Below, piece by piece: positions 56,562 through 64,000 of a stretch of DNA of 64,000 nt (positions are counted from its first letter, which is position 1; every line of letters starts with the position of its first letter). Source of the DNA: JAXMHB01 sp046346965 (lineage in GTDB: Bacteria > Pseudomonadota > Gammaproteobacteria > Xanthomonadales > SZUA-5). The translations under genes were made by a program, and so were the position numbers. The notes beneath the pieces are model-generated. The model saw only the letters and a program-made list of their open reading frames with translations. It was not told the origin of the DNA and searched no databases. The stretch lies in contig JAXMHB010000017.1 of NCBI GenBank assembly GCA_046346965.1, positions 27,923-91,922 of the forward strand, written 5' to 3'.

Positions 56562-57592
56562 CAGGGCTGCCCCAACTGGTAGCGGCGCACGGCGCGGTTG
56601 TGCTCGTCCAATGTGCGCGAAAACACGTGGCCGCCGTCACCGCGCGCGACGAAATACATGGCCTCGGTCTGCGCCGGCCGCGTCGCCGCCTCGATGGCGG
56701 CGCGTCCGGGCATGGCGATCGGGGTTGGCGGCAGGCCGAAGCGCGTGTAGGTGTTGTAGGGGTTGTCGGTTTCCAAATCCACACGGCGCAAGTTGCCGTC
56801 GAAGGCGCTGCCCAGGCCATAGATTACCGTCGGGTCGGTCTGCAGGCGCCAGCCGAGGCGCAGTCGATTGACGAAGACGCCACCGATCTCCGCTCGCTCG
56901 GCGATTTGTCCGGTTTCCTTTTCGATGATCGATGCCAGGATCAGCGCCTGATAGGCATCCGCCAGCGGCAGATCCGGCGCCCGATCGCGCCACGCCGCCT
57001 CCAGCACTTTCTTCTGCGCCCAGTAGGCGCGCTTGAGCAACTCGACATCGCTGAAGCCGCGCGGGAAGAAATAGGTGTCGGGCAGAAACAGGCCCTCCGG
57101 GTGCGCCTCGGTCGCGCCGATGCGCTGCAGGACTTCGGCGTCGGACAGCCCGCCGAGTGTGCTCTCAATCTCCGCAATCGCCGCCAGCGCCACGCGCAGC
57201 TCGCGGAAACGCGAGCCTTCCAGAATCGTGAAGCGATACTGCACCACGCGCCCATCGGCCATCGCCTGCAGCAACACGGCGGGCGTGGCGCTGGCTTCGA
57301 TGCGGTACTCGCCGGCCTTGAGCTGTTGCGCCAACTGCATGCGCTCGGCCAGCAAACGCCATTGCCAGTACGGGGCCTGGCTGAGGCCTTGTTGCTGCAA
57401 CTGCTCCGCCAAGTCCCGCAGCCGCATTCCGCGCTTGAACTCGATCAGCTGCTCGCGACCAAAAGCCGTGTGCTCGAAGCGATGAAAATCGCGCCAGCCC
57501 AGCCAGCCGGCGGTCGACAACGCCAGCGCCAAGCAGGCCAGCAACAGCAGCCAGCGAATGCGACCGAGCACGCGCGTCGGGGCCGGCTTCAT
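56561..57592 (-). CDS. mltG: Endolytic murein transglycosylase MltG
   Basis: 343 residues. One N-terminal membrane helix (~12-30), LysM-like region, then the YceG catalytic domain: PEGLFLPDTYFF, LILASIIEKETG with the catalytic Glu, GGVFVNRLRLGWRLQTDPTVIYGLG, YNTYTRFGLPPTPIAMPG, and YFVARGDGGHVFSRTLDEHN. Cuts nascent glycan strands to end their growth. Start at 57592; the ORF is open to 57634. Overlaps pabC by ATGA. Confidence 0.95.
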   Translation of the reverse strand: MKPAPTRVLGRIRWLLLLACLALALSTAGWLGWRDFHRFEHTAFGREQLIEFKRGMRLRDLAEQLQQQGLSQAPYWQWRLLAERMQLAQQLKAGEYRIEASATPAVLLQAMADGRVVQYRFTILEGSRFRELRVALAAIAEIESTLGGLSDAEVLQRIGATEAHPEGLFLPDTYFFPRGFSDVELLKRAYWAQKKVLEAAWRDRAPDLPLADAYQALILASIIEKETGQIAERAEIGGVFVNRLRLGWRLQTDPTVIYGLGSAFDGNLRRVDLETDNPYNTYTRFGLPPTPIAMPGRAAIEAATRPAQTEAMYFVARGDGGHVFSRTLDEHNRAVRRYQLGQP

Positions 57593-58356
57593 GCGGGATC
57601 CGCCTCGAAGCACTGGCGCCAGCATCGGCGCCACTCGGTGACCTCAAGATCGGCGGCGTAGTGCCGCCCAGCCAGTCGCAGCAGCTGACGCGGCCCATGC
57701 ACCGCATTGCTGATGACCAGACAGTCGGCGGTGTCCACCTCGGCCTTCGTCAGCGTCGCCTCACTGACCGGGAAGGACTGCATCAACCAGCGCCGGGCGA
57801 CACCGGCGACGCCGCAAGCATCCAGCCGCGGCGTCAGCCAGCGTCCGCCGCAGCGGATCAGCAAATTGCCGGTGGTGGCAGAAATCACGCGACCCTCATG
57901 ATCCAGCATCAAACCCTCGTCCGCGCTTGCATCCTGACACTCCATGCGCGCCAGGACTTGCTCCAATCGATTCAGATGCTTGAGCCCGGCCAGGCGCGGC
58001 TGCAGCGCGCAGCGCAATTCGCACCAGATTGCCGAGCGCAGAGCAGGCGTTTCCGCCAGTGGCGCTGCCTGCACATACACACGGACCGCCACCGGCTCCG
58101 GCCGAGCATACCCGCGGGGACCGCTGCCGGCGCTGAGGAGCAGTTTGACGACGTAGCTGGCGTCATCCGGCACCTCGTCGCACACCGCCGACCACAAGGC
58201 TGCGGGTGCCGGACCCGGCAAGCGCAGGCGCTCGCACCCATCCAGCAGTCGCTCCAGGTGGAAGGTCCAGAACGGCGCGCGGCGGCGTTCGACTCGCAGC
58301 GTCTCGAACAGTCCATCGCCGTACTGCAAGGCGCGATCGTCCATCGGCACGCTCAT
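57589..58356 (-). CDS. pabC: Aminodeoxychorismate lyase
   Basis: 255 residues. Fold type IV PLP enzyme: DDRALQYGDGLFETLRVE, catalytic Lys in LKHLNRLEQVLAR (~residue 138), EGLMLDHEGRVISATTGNL. Releases pyruvate from aminodeoxychorismate to give p-aminobenzoate for folate. Overlaps pabB (ATGA), so the two PABA steps are translationally coupled. Confidence 0.93.
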   Translation of the reverse strand: MSVPMDDRALQYGDGLFETLRVERRRAPFWTFHLERLLDGCERLRLPGPAPAALWSAVCDEVPDDASYVVKLLLSAGSGPRGYARPEPVAVRVYVQAAPLAETPALRSAIWCELRCALQPRLAGLKHLNRLEQVLARMECQDASADEGLMLDHEGRVISATTGNLLIRCGGRWLTPRLDACGVAGVARRWLMQSFPVSEATLTKAEVDTADCLVISNAVHGPRQLLRLAGRHYAADLEVTEWRRCWRQCFEADPA

Positions 58357-59675
58357 GCGCCGGACTCCAGCGCACGCAGCAGACCCTTGGCCTTGGCACG
58401 GGTTTCCAGCAGCTCGCGCGCCGCCACCGAGTCGGCGACGATGCCGGCGCCAGCGCGAAACACAGCGCGCCGCCCGCAGACCGAGAAGGTTCGGATCAGG
58501 ATGTTGAAATCGACGTTGCCATCGTCACCGATGTAGCCGAGCGCGCCGGTGTAGGCGCCGCGGCCCACGCCTTCGAGCTCGCTGATGATCTGCATGCAGC
58601 GCACCTTGGGGCAGCCGGTGATGGTTCCGCCGGGAAACACCGCGCGCAGCAGCGACCACGCCGAGGTGCCGGGACGGAGTTCGCCGCTGACGTTGGACAC
58701 CAGATGATGCACGTGGGCATAGCTCTCGATCACGCCGAGTTCGTCGACGCGCACGCTGCCGGGCACGCAAACGCGACCTAGGTCGTTGCGCTCCAGATCG
58801 ATCAACATGATGTGCTCGGCGCGCTCTTTCGGATCGCGCCTGAGTTCTGCCAGCAGCGCGGCGTCGCTCGCCGGATCGGTATCGCGGCGGCGCGTGCCGG
58901 CAATCGGCCGGGTCTCCACCCGGGCGCCGCGCACGCTGACAAGGCGCTCGGGCGAGGAGGAGGCCAGCCCCCAGTCTTGATGCTGGAGCAGCGCCGCAAA
59001 CGGCGCGGGATTGGTGCGGCACAGACGCGCATAGAGCGCATCCAGATCGACCGGCGTCGGACTGTCAGCCATCCAGGCGCGCGACAGATTGACCTGGAAC
59101 ACATCGCCGGCGCGCAGGTAGCTGTGAATGCGCTCGACGCCATCGAGGAAGGGCTGGGGCTCGTCCTCGACAACAGTCCAGTGCGGCGCCGCCGATGGCA
59201 ACACCGGATTGATCGGCAGGCGCAGCGCGGCGTCCAGGTAGTCAGGATCGCCATCCGCCGTCGACACGCCCGTGGCATGGTGATGGGTGATGCACGCGGG
59301 CATGCGCCACAACAGCGCCAGCGGCTCCGGCAGCGCCGGTCGGCACATCGGCACGCCAGGCTCGAACACCTGAGCGAAATCGTAGGCCAAATACAGCAGC
59401 CAGCCTGATGCCGGCGGGCGCTCCTCGGTACCACCCTGTCCCACCGTCAGCGCCATCAACTGCTGCTGCAGTGCGTGCAGCCTTTCGGCATGCTCGGGCT
59501 CACCGGGATAGGGCACCACCAGCGGCGCGCCGGCCACCAGCGGCAGCAAGTCATGCTGAGCCTGTGGACCGCTGGCGGCACTGCTGAGCAGAACTGGCGC
59601 CCGCGCGCCAAGCGCGCGCCGGAGTGCCGCCAGGTGTCCCGCAGACTGAGGCCACTGGCGCGCGTCGATGCTCAT
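58353..59675 (-). CDS. pabB: Aminodeoxychorismate synthase component I
   Basis: 440 residues. Chorismate-binding domain with PFAALLQHQDWGLASSSPERL, ETRPIAGTRRR, DLERNDLGRVC, and SVFPGGTITG-like AVFPGGTITGCPKVRCMQII; the PIAGT signature with Lys replaced fits PabB rather than TrpE. Forms aminodeoxychorismate from chorismate with the glutaminase PabA (not in window). First of the pabB-pabC-mltG-holB-pilZ run of overlapping genes. Confidence 0.94.
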   Translation of the reverse strand: MSIDARQWPQSAGHLAALRRALGARAPVLLSSAASGPQAQHDLLPLVAGAPLVVPYPGEPEHAERLHALQQQLMALTVGQGGTEERPPASGWLLYLAYDFAQVFEPGVPMCRPALPEPLALLWRMPACITHHHATGVSTADGDPDYLDAALRLPINPVLPSAAPHWTVVEDEPQPFLDGVERIHSYLRAGDVFQVNLSRAWMADSPTPVDLDALYARLCRTNPAPFAALLQHQDWGLASSSPERLVSVRGARVETRPIAGTRRRDTDPASDAALLAELRRDPKERAEHIMLIDLERNDLGRVCVPGSVRVDELGVIESYAHVHHLVSNVSGELRPGTSAWSLLRAVFPGGTITGCPKVRCMQIISELEGVGRGAYTGALGYIGDDGNVDFNILIRTFSVCGRRAVFRAGAGIVADSVAARELLETRAKAKGLLRALESGA

Positions 59676-59756
59676 GCTGGTCCGCGTATCCGGCAGGTAG
59701 GCGGCACGGTGTCCGTCCGCAGGGGCGCGCGGCTCGCCGCGGCCCCGCAGTCCGGA

Positions 59757-61001
59757 TCAGACACGCTTGAAGATCAAGGTGCCGTTGGTGCCACCAAAGC
59801 CAAAAGAATTCGACATGACAATGTCGAGCGGCGTCTGTCTCGCCGTATGCGGCACCAGATCCAGATCGCAACCCTCATCCGGATGGTCCAGATTGATCGT
59901 CGGCGGCACCACTTGATCGCGCAGTGCCAGCACGCTGAAGATGGCCTCGATGCCGCCGGCCGCGCCCAGCAGATGCCCGGTAGCCGACTTTGTGGAACTC
60001 ACCATCAGGCGCTCGACGGCCGAACCAAAAGCGCGCTTGATCGCCACGATCTCGGCGCGGTCACCCAGCGGCGTGGAGGTGGCATGGGCGTTGACGTACT
60101 GGACTTTCTCCGCATTCAGACCGGCATCCGCCATGGCGGCGATCATCGCGCTGGCTGCGCCGGCGCCATCTTCGGTCGGCGCAGTCATGTGATAGGCGTC
60201 GTCGCTCATGCCGAATCCCACCAACTCGGCGTAGATGCGGGCACCACGCTGGCGCGCGTGCTCGTATTCCTCCAGCACCAGCGTGCCGGCACCGTCCGAA
60301 AGCACGAATCCATCGCGGTCCTTGTCCCACGGACGACTGGCGCGGGTGGGATCGTCATTGCGTTCCGACAGGGCGCGCGAAGAAATGAAGCCGCCGACCG
60401 CTGTGGGCGTGGTGGCATGTTCGGCGCCACCGGCGATCATGACGTCGGCGTCGCCGTAAGCGATCAAGCGCGCAGCCACGCCGATGTTGTGCGTCGCCGT
60501 GGTGCAGGCGGTCACGATCGACAGATTCGGCCCCTTGAGACCCAGCATGATGGCCAGATGCCCCGCCACCATGTTGATGATCGTGCCAGGGACGAAGAAA
60601 GGCGAAATCTTGCGGGGACCGCCCTCGTGCCATGCCAGCGTGGTCTTCTCGATGGTCGAGATGCCACCAATGCCCGCCGCCACGGCGGCGCCAAAGCGTC
60701 CGCGCAGAGACTCCGGCACGGTCTCGAAACCGGCATCGCGTACCGCTTGAATGCCCGCTGCAATGCCGTAATGAATGAACGGGTCCATGCGGCGCGCGTC
60801 TTTCATCGGCACCCACTGGGTGACGTCGAAATCGCGCACCTGCCCGGCAAAGCGCGTGGCAAAGGCGCTGCAATCGAAGTTGGTGATCGGACCTATGCCG
60901 CTGCGTCCGGCGAGCACATTGGCCCAGGCCGTGGCGATGTCATTTCCTACGGGCGAGACGATCCCAAGCCCGGTCACTACGACGCGACGAGCGCTGCGCA
61001 T
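59757..61001 (-). CDS. fabF: 3-oxoacyl-ACP synthase II (FabF)
   Basis: 414 residues. Thiolase fold with catalytic Cys in VTACTTATHNIG (~residue 167) and the two His in VNAHATSTPLGD and KSATGHLLGAAGG. Elongates acyl-ACP in fatty-acid synthesis. In the usual place after acpP. A GC-rich hairpin-like stretch lies in the 81 bp before pabB. Confidence 0.95.
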   Translation of the reverse strand: MRSARRVVVTGLGIVSPVGNDIATAWANVLAGRSGIGPITNFDCSAFATRFAGQVRDFDVTQWVPMKDARRMDPFIHYGIAAGIQAVRDAGFETVPESLRGRFGAAVAAGIGGISTIEKTTLAWHEGGPRKISPFFVPGTIINMVAGHLAIMLGLKGPNLSIVTACTTATHNIGVAARLIAYGDADVMIAGGAEHATTPTAVGGFISSRALSERNDDPTRASRPWDKDRDGFVLSDGAGTLVLEEYEHARQRGARIYAELVGFGMSDDAYHMTAPTEDGAGAASAMIAAMADAGLNAEKVQYVNAHATSTPLGDRAEIVAIKRAFGSAVERLMVSSTKSATGHLLGAAGGIEAIFSVLALRDQVVPPTINLDHPDEGCDLDLVPHTARQTPLDIVMSNSFGFGGTNGTLIFKRV

Positions 61002-61021
61002 ACTTTTCTCCCGGATTGAAC

Positions 61022-61047
61022 GCTCGCCCGCGGCTGCGCGGGCGAGC
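61022..61047 (-). promoter_or_regulatory. Hairpin between acpP and fabF
   Basis: A perfect 11-bp stem (61022-61032 with 61037-61047) and 4-nt loop lies in the 97-bp gap. No T run. Such a structure may allow more acpP than fabF message. Confidence 0.55.
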
Positions 61048-61098
61048 AGTCAACAGCGCAGCGGCCGCTGGCCGCCGCGCGGTTCGCCTGGGCCTGGA

Positions 61099-61338
61099 TC
61101 AGGCCTTGACGTTGGCCTTGACGTAGTCGATGGCCTGCTGCACGGAGGTGATCTTCTCCGCTTCCTCGTCAGGAATCTCGCACTCGAATTCTTCTTCGAG
61201 CGCCATGACGAGTTCGACCGTGTCCAGCGAGTCAGCGCCCAGATCGTCGACGAAAGACGAGTTGGGTTTCACTTCGTCTTCCTTGACGCCCAGGCGGTCG
61301 ATGACGATTTTCTTGACGCGTTCTTCGATGCTGCTCAT
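61099..61338 (-). CDS. acpP: Acyl carrier protein
   Basis: 79 residues, very acidic. Phosphopantetheine attachment site in LGADSLDTVELVMALEEEF (Ser ~37). ATG at 61338 with AGGA upstream. The start of the ORF at 61506 would extend into fabG and is rejected. In the canonical fabG-acpP-fabF order. Confidence 0.98.
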   Translation of the reverse strand: MSSIEERVKKIVIDRLGVKEDEVKPNSSFVDDLGADSLDTVELVMALEEEFECEIPDEEAEKITSVQQAIDYVKANVKA

Positions 61339-61396
61339 GGCTGGGTGTTCCTCCCGAAAAGGCCGTGGGGATGATAGTGAAAGCGGGTCTGCCGGG

Positions 61397-62134
61397 CTAC
61401 GGCATGTACATGCCGCCGTTGACGTGCAAGGTCTCGCCGGTGATGTAGGCGGCGGCCGGTGACACCAGAAAGGCGACGGCGCCGGCAATGTCGGCGGCGC
61501 TGCCAAGGCGCGCCAGCGGGATGTCGGTCAACATCGACTGGCGCTGCGCATCCGGCAGCGCGCGCGTCATGTCGGTGTCGATGAAGCCCGGCGCCACCAC
61601 ATTGGCGGTGATGCCGCGGCTACCGACCTCGCGCGCCAGCGATTTGGTGAAGCCGATGATGCCGGCCTTGGCCGCCGCATAGTTGGCTTGGCCGGCATTG
61701 CCGGTCAATCCGATGACCGAGGCGATGTTGACGATGCGGCCTTCGCGCTCGCGCAGCATGCGCTTGAGCACCGCCTTGCTGAGCCGGAACACCGAGGCGA
61801 GATTGGTCTGGATGACGGCGAGGAAATCCTCGTCCTTCATTCGCAGCAGCAGTTGGTCGCGGGTGATGCCGGCGTTGTTGACCAGCGCATAGACCGCGCC
61901 GAACTCGGCCTCGACGGCACTGACGAAGGCGTCGATGGCAGTCGCATCGGCGACGTCGAGTACCCGACCCGTCCCTTGAGCGCCTAGGCGAGCGCTGATG
62001 GCATCCGCCCCGGCCTGACTGGTCGCGGTGCCAACGACAAACAATCCGGCTGCGGCCAAATGATCGGCAATGGCGGCGCCGATGCCGCGACTGGCGCCGG
62101 TTACCACCGCTAGCTTGGCGCGTACCTCAGACAT
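61397..62134 (-). CDS. fabG: 3-oxoacyl-ACP reductase
   Basis: 245 residues. SDR with VVTGASRGIGAAIA, NNAGITRDQLLLRMKDEDF (FabG-typical), catalytic Ser in IVNIASVIG and YAAAKAG, and a GGMYM end. Reduces 3-oxoacyl-ACP with NADPH. The ATG at 62134 (GGAG upstream) overlaps fabD by 8 bp. Confidence 0.96.
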   Translation of the reverse strand: MSEVRAKLAVVTGASRGIGAAIADHLAAAGLFVVGTATSQAGADAISARLGAQGTGRVLDVADATAIDAFVSAVEAEFGAVYALVNNAGITRDQLLLRMKDEDFLAVIQTNLASVFRLSKAVLKRMLREREGRIVNIASVIGLTGNAGQANYAAAKAGIIGFTKSLAREVGSRGITANVVAPGFIDTDMTRALPDAQRQSMLTDIPLARLGSAADIAGAVAFLVSPAAAYITGETLHVNGGMYMP

Positions 62135-63083
62135 GGGAAACTCCGGCAACGGCGGTCAGCAGCCCTTCGGGATCCGCCATCGAGGAAGCAGTGATGGACG
62201 GGGAAATGCGTTTGATCATGCCGCACAGCACTTTGCCCGGCCCGCATTCGTACACGGTGGTGATGCCGCTGGCAGCCATCAGCTCAACGGTCTCGATCCA
62301 GCGCACCGGCGCGTACAGTTGGCGCACCAGCGCGGCACGGATGTCCGCCGGATCGGTGTGACTGCCGACATCGGCGTTGTGAATCACGCGCAGACGCGGA
62401 CGACGAATCTCGATGCCCAGCAAGAACTCTCCCAGGCGAGTTGCCGCATCGCGCATCAACGGCGAATGCGAGGGCACACTGACCGGGAGGCGAATGGCGC
62501 GCTTGATACCGTGCGCTTGCAGCAGTTCCAGCGCCCGCGCCAGCGCCGAGGCCGCGCCGGAAATGACGATCTGTCCCGGGGCGTTGAGGTTGGCCGGCAC
62601 CACTTCAGCACCTGCAGTCGAGGCCTCCTGGCAAACGCGCGTCAGCAGATCGAGATCGGCATTCAGCACCGCCGCCATCGCCCCCGCACCCTCCGGCACT
62701 GCCGCCTGCATCAAGCGACCGCGCTCGCGCACCAAACGTGTGGCGTCCTCCAGACTCAGCGCATCGGCGCACACCAGCGCCGCGTACTCGCCCAGGCTGT
62801 GCCCAGCGAGGCAAGCCGGCTCCGAACCGCCAGCCGCCTGATAAGCGCGCCACACCGCCACATCGGCCGCCAGCAGGGCCGGTTGGGTGTTGACGGTCAG
62901 ATTGAGATCGGCTTCCGGGCCCTGCTGCGCCAACTGCCAGAGATCGAGATCGATGGCCGCCGAAGCAGCGTCAAAAGTCGCACGCACCACCGGGTACGCC
63001 TCGGCGAGCGCCGACAGCATGCCGAGCGTCTGCGAGCCCTGGCCGGGAAACACTAAAGCAAGTTCGTTTCGACTGTGGGTCAT
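62127..63083 (-). CDS. fabD: Malonyl-CoA:ACP transacylase
   Basis: 318 residues. LVFPGQGSQTLGM at the start, nucleophile GHSLGEYAAL (~residue 92), and His/Arg region VSVPSHSPLM. Charges ACP with malonate. Between fabH and fabG as in other gammaproteobacteria; 91 bp separate it from fabH with no clear signal. Confidence 0.96.
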   Translation of the reverse strand: MTHSRNELALVFPGQGSQTLGMLSALAEAYPVVRATFDAASAAIDLDLWQLAQQGPEADLNLTVNTQPALLAADVAVWRAYQAAGGSEPACLAGHSLGEYAALVCADALSLEDATRLVRERGRLMQAAVPEGAGAMAAVLNADLDLLTRVCQEASTAGAEVVPANLNAPGQIVISGAASALARALELLQAHGIKRAIRLPVSVPSHSPLMRDAATRLGEFLLGIEIRRPRLRVIHNADVGSHTDPADIRAALVRQLYAPVRWIETVELMAASGITTVYECGPGKVLCGMIKRISPSITASSMADPEGLLTAVAGVSHV

Positions 63084-63174
63084 GTCTAGCCCGGAAATCT
63101 CAAGAGGTCGCTCGAAAGTGCCCCGAGGGCGTGATCGTCACGCAGAATCTGGCGCTGTTGGGCGGGCCGTCGGC

Positions 63175-64000
63175 TCAGATGCGAACCAGGGCGGAGCCCC
63201 AGGTGAAGCCGCCGCCGAAAGCCTCCAGCAACAGCAGTTGCCCGGGCTTGATCTGACCGCTGCGCAAACCATGATCGAGCGCCAGCGGCACCGATCCCGC
63301 CGAGGTATTGCCGTGCTTGTTGACGGTCACGATCACGCGATCCATCGGCATGTCCAGATGCTTGGCGGTCGCCGTGATGATGCGCAGATTCGCCTGGTGC
63401 GGCACCAGCCAGTCGATCGCCGACTTGTCCAGTTGGTTGGCCGCCAGCGTTTCATCGACGATCCGCGACAGCGTGCGCACCGCGACGCGAAACACCTCGT
63501 TTCCGGCCATCAACACCTTGACGCCGTGGTTGGGCTCGTCCTTGAAGCCACGCGAGACACCCACCGGATTGTGCAGCAGATCCTTGTACTGACCGTCGGC
63601 GTGCAGATGCGTGGAGATCACGCCCGGCGCTTGATCGGCACGCAGCACCACCGCGCCAGCGCCGTCACCGAACAACACACAGGTGCCGCGGTCATTCCAG
63701 TCCAGCATGCGCGACAGGGTTTCCGCGCCAACGACCAGCACGGTGCGCGCGCTACCACTGCGGATGAACTTGTCGGCGATCGACAGCGCGTACAGAAAGC
63801 CCGTGCAGGCTGCGTTGACGTCGAAGGCCGGACAGTCTTTGGCGCCCAAACGGTACTGCACGAGGCAGGCGGTGCTGGGAAAGATCACGTCCGGCGTCGT
63901 CGTGCCGACGATAATCAGATCCAACTCGGCCGCAGTCACACCGGCAGCCTCCAGCGCACGCTGGGCTGCGATCGTTGCCAGATCCGAGGTGGTCTCGCCG
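63175..64000 (-). CDS. fabH: 3-oxoacyl-ACP synthase III (FabH), 5' truncated by window end
   Basis: The frame stays open to the end of the window, starting with GETTSDLATIAAQRAL. About 275 C-terminal residues are visible. Catalytic triad is present: Cys in NAACTGFLYAL, His in LVPHQANLRI, Asn in NKHGNTSAGS. Starts fatty-acid synthesis by condensing acetyl-CoA with malonyl-ACP. plsX/rpmF would be expected just upstream, outside the window. Confidence 0.96.
   Translation of the reverse strand, partial: GETTSDLATIAAQRALEAAGVTAAELDLIIVGTTTPDVIFPSTACLVQYRLGAKDCPAFDVNAACTGFLYALSIADKFIRSGSARTVLVVGAETLSRMLDWNDRGTCVLFGDGAGAVVLRADQAPGVISTHLHADGQYKDLLHNPVGVSRGFKDEPNHGVKVLMAGNEVFRVAVRTLSRIVDETLAANQLDKSAIDWLVPHQANLRIITATAKHLDMPMDRVIVTVNKHGNTSAGSVPLALDHGLRSGQIKPGQLLLLEAFGGGFTWGSALVRI

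Overview
This is a GC-rich chromosomal segment from a gammaproteobacterium. The best match is the Lysobacterales (Xanthomonadales) or a close relative. The main reasons are the housekeeping blocks (fabH-fabD-fabG-acpP-fabF-pabB-pabC-mltG-holB-pilZ; rpoE-rseA-rseB-lepA-lepB-DUF4845-rnc-era-recO; nagZ-hpt-mtnP), the heptamer intergenic repeats that read SGLGTRD, and a Xanthomonas-type PilZ. This is inference from gene content; no 16S gene is present.

Layout. 1-2.8 kb: the 3' part of a tandem pair of OmpH/Skp-like genes, a structured repeat-rich intergenic region, and an intact IS481-family element inserted into a GTCCCGN heptamer array. 2.8-9.3 kb: an amidinotransferase-superfamily enzyme, two outer-membrane proteins, thiD and htpX. 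9.4-13.2 kb: gluQ, the polyhydroxyalkanoate (PHA) genes phaB and phaR, and a heat-shock hsp20-cbpA pair behind a near-consensus sigma-32 promoter. 13.2-20.5 kb: another repeat region, a PAP2 phosphatase/GT4 glycosyltransferase pair, sppA, a multi-PAS GGDEF-EAL protein and tRNA-Pro(CGG). 20.6-26.5 kb: a four-gene minus-strand operon encoding a secreted cupredoxin-like protein, a membrane Ser/Thr kinase with an embedded cyclase-like domain, a porin and a double-FHA membrane protein. A perfect FNR-type box lies upstream. 26.5-39.4 kb: a carbon-storage neighbourhood with PHA granule-associated protein, phasins, patatin, fused fatty acyl-CoA reductase, acyl-CoA-binding protein, TetR regulator and wax ester synthase/DGAT. 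39.5-64 kb: conserved housekeeping operons, almost all on the minus strand, ending inside fabH.

How the genes work together. phaB, phaR, the PHA_gran protein and two phasins point to PHA granules. The 663-residue double-SDR reductase plus WS/DGAT and ACBP point to wax-ester or triacylglycerol storage, so one locus probably handles two storage polymers. The rpoE-rseA-rseB operon carries its own sigma-E-like promoter and monitors the envelope. PilZ, a small Ycf46-N-like protein and a REC-PAS-GGDEF-EAL protein form a run that suggests control of type IV pili.

The most novel-looking items are the cupredoxin/kinase/porin/FHA operon with its cyclase-like kinase and FNR box, and the mixed PHA/wax-ester locus with a shared motif upstream of its two phasin genes. 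Also notable are the absence of tmk between mltG and holB and of a degP/mucD gene between rseB and lepA.
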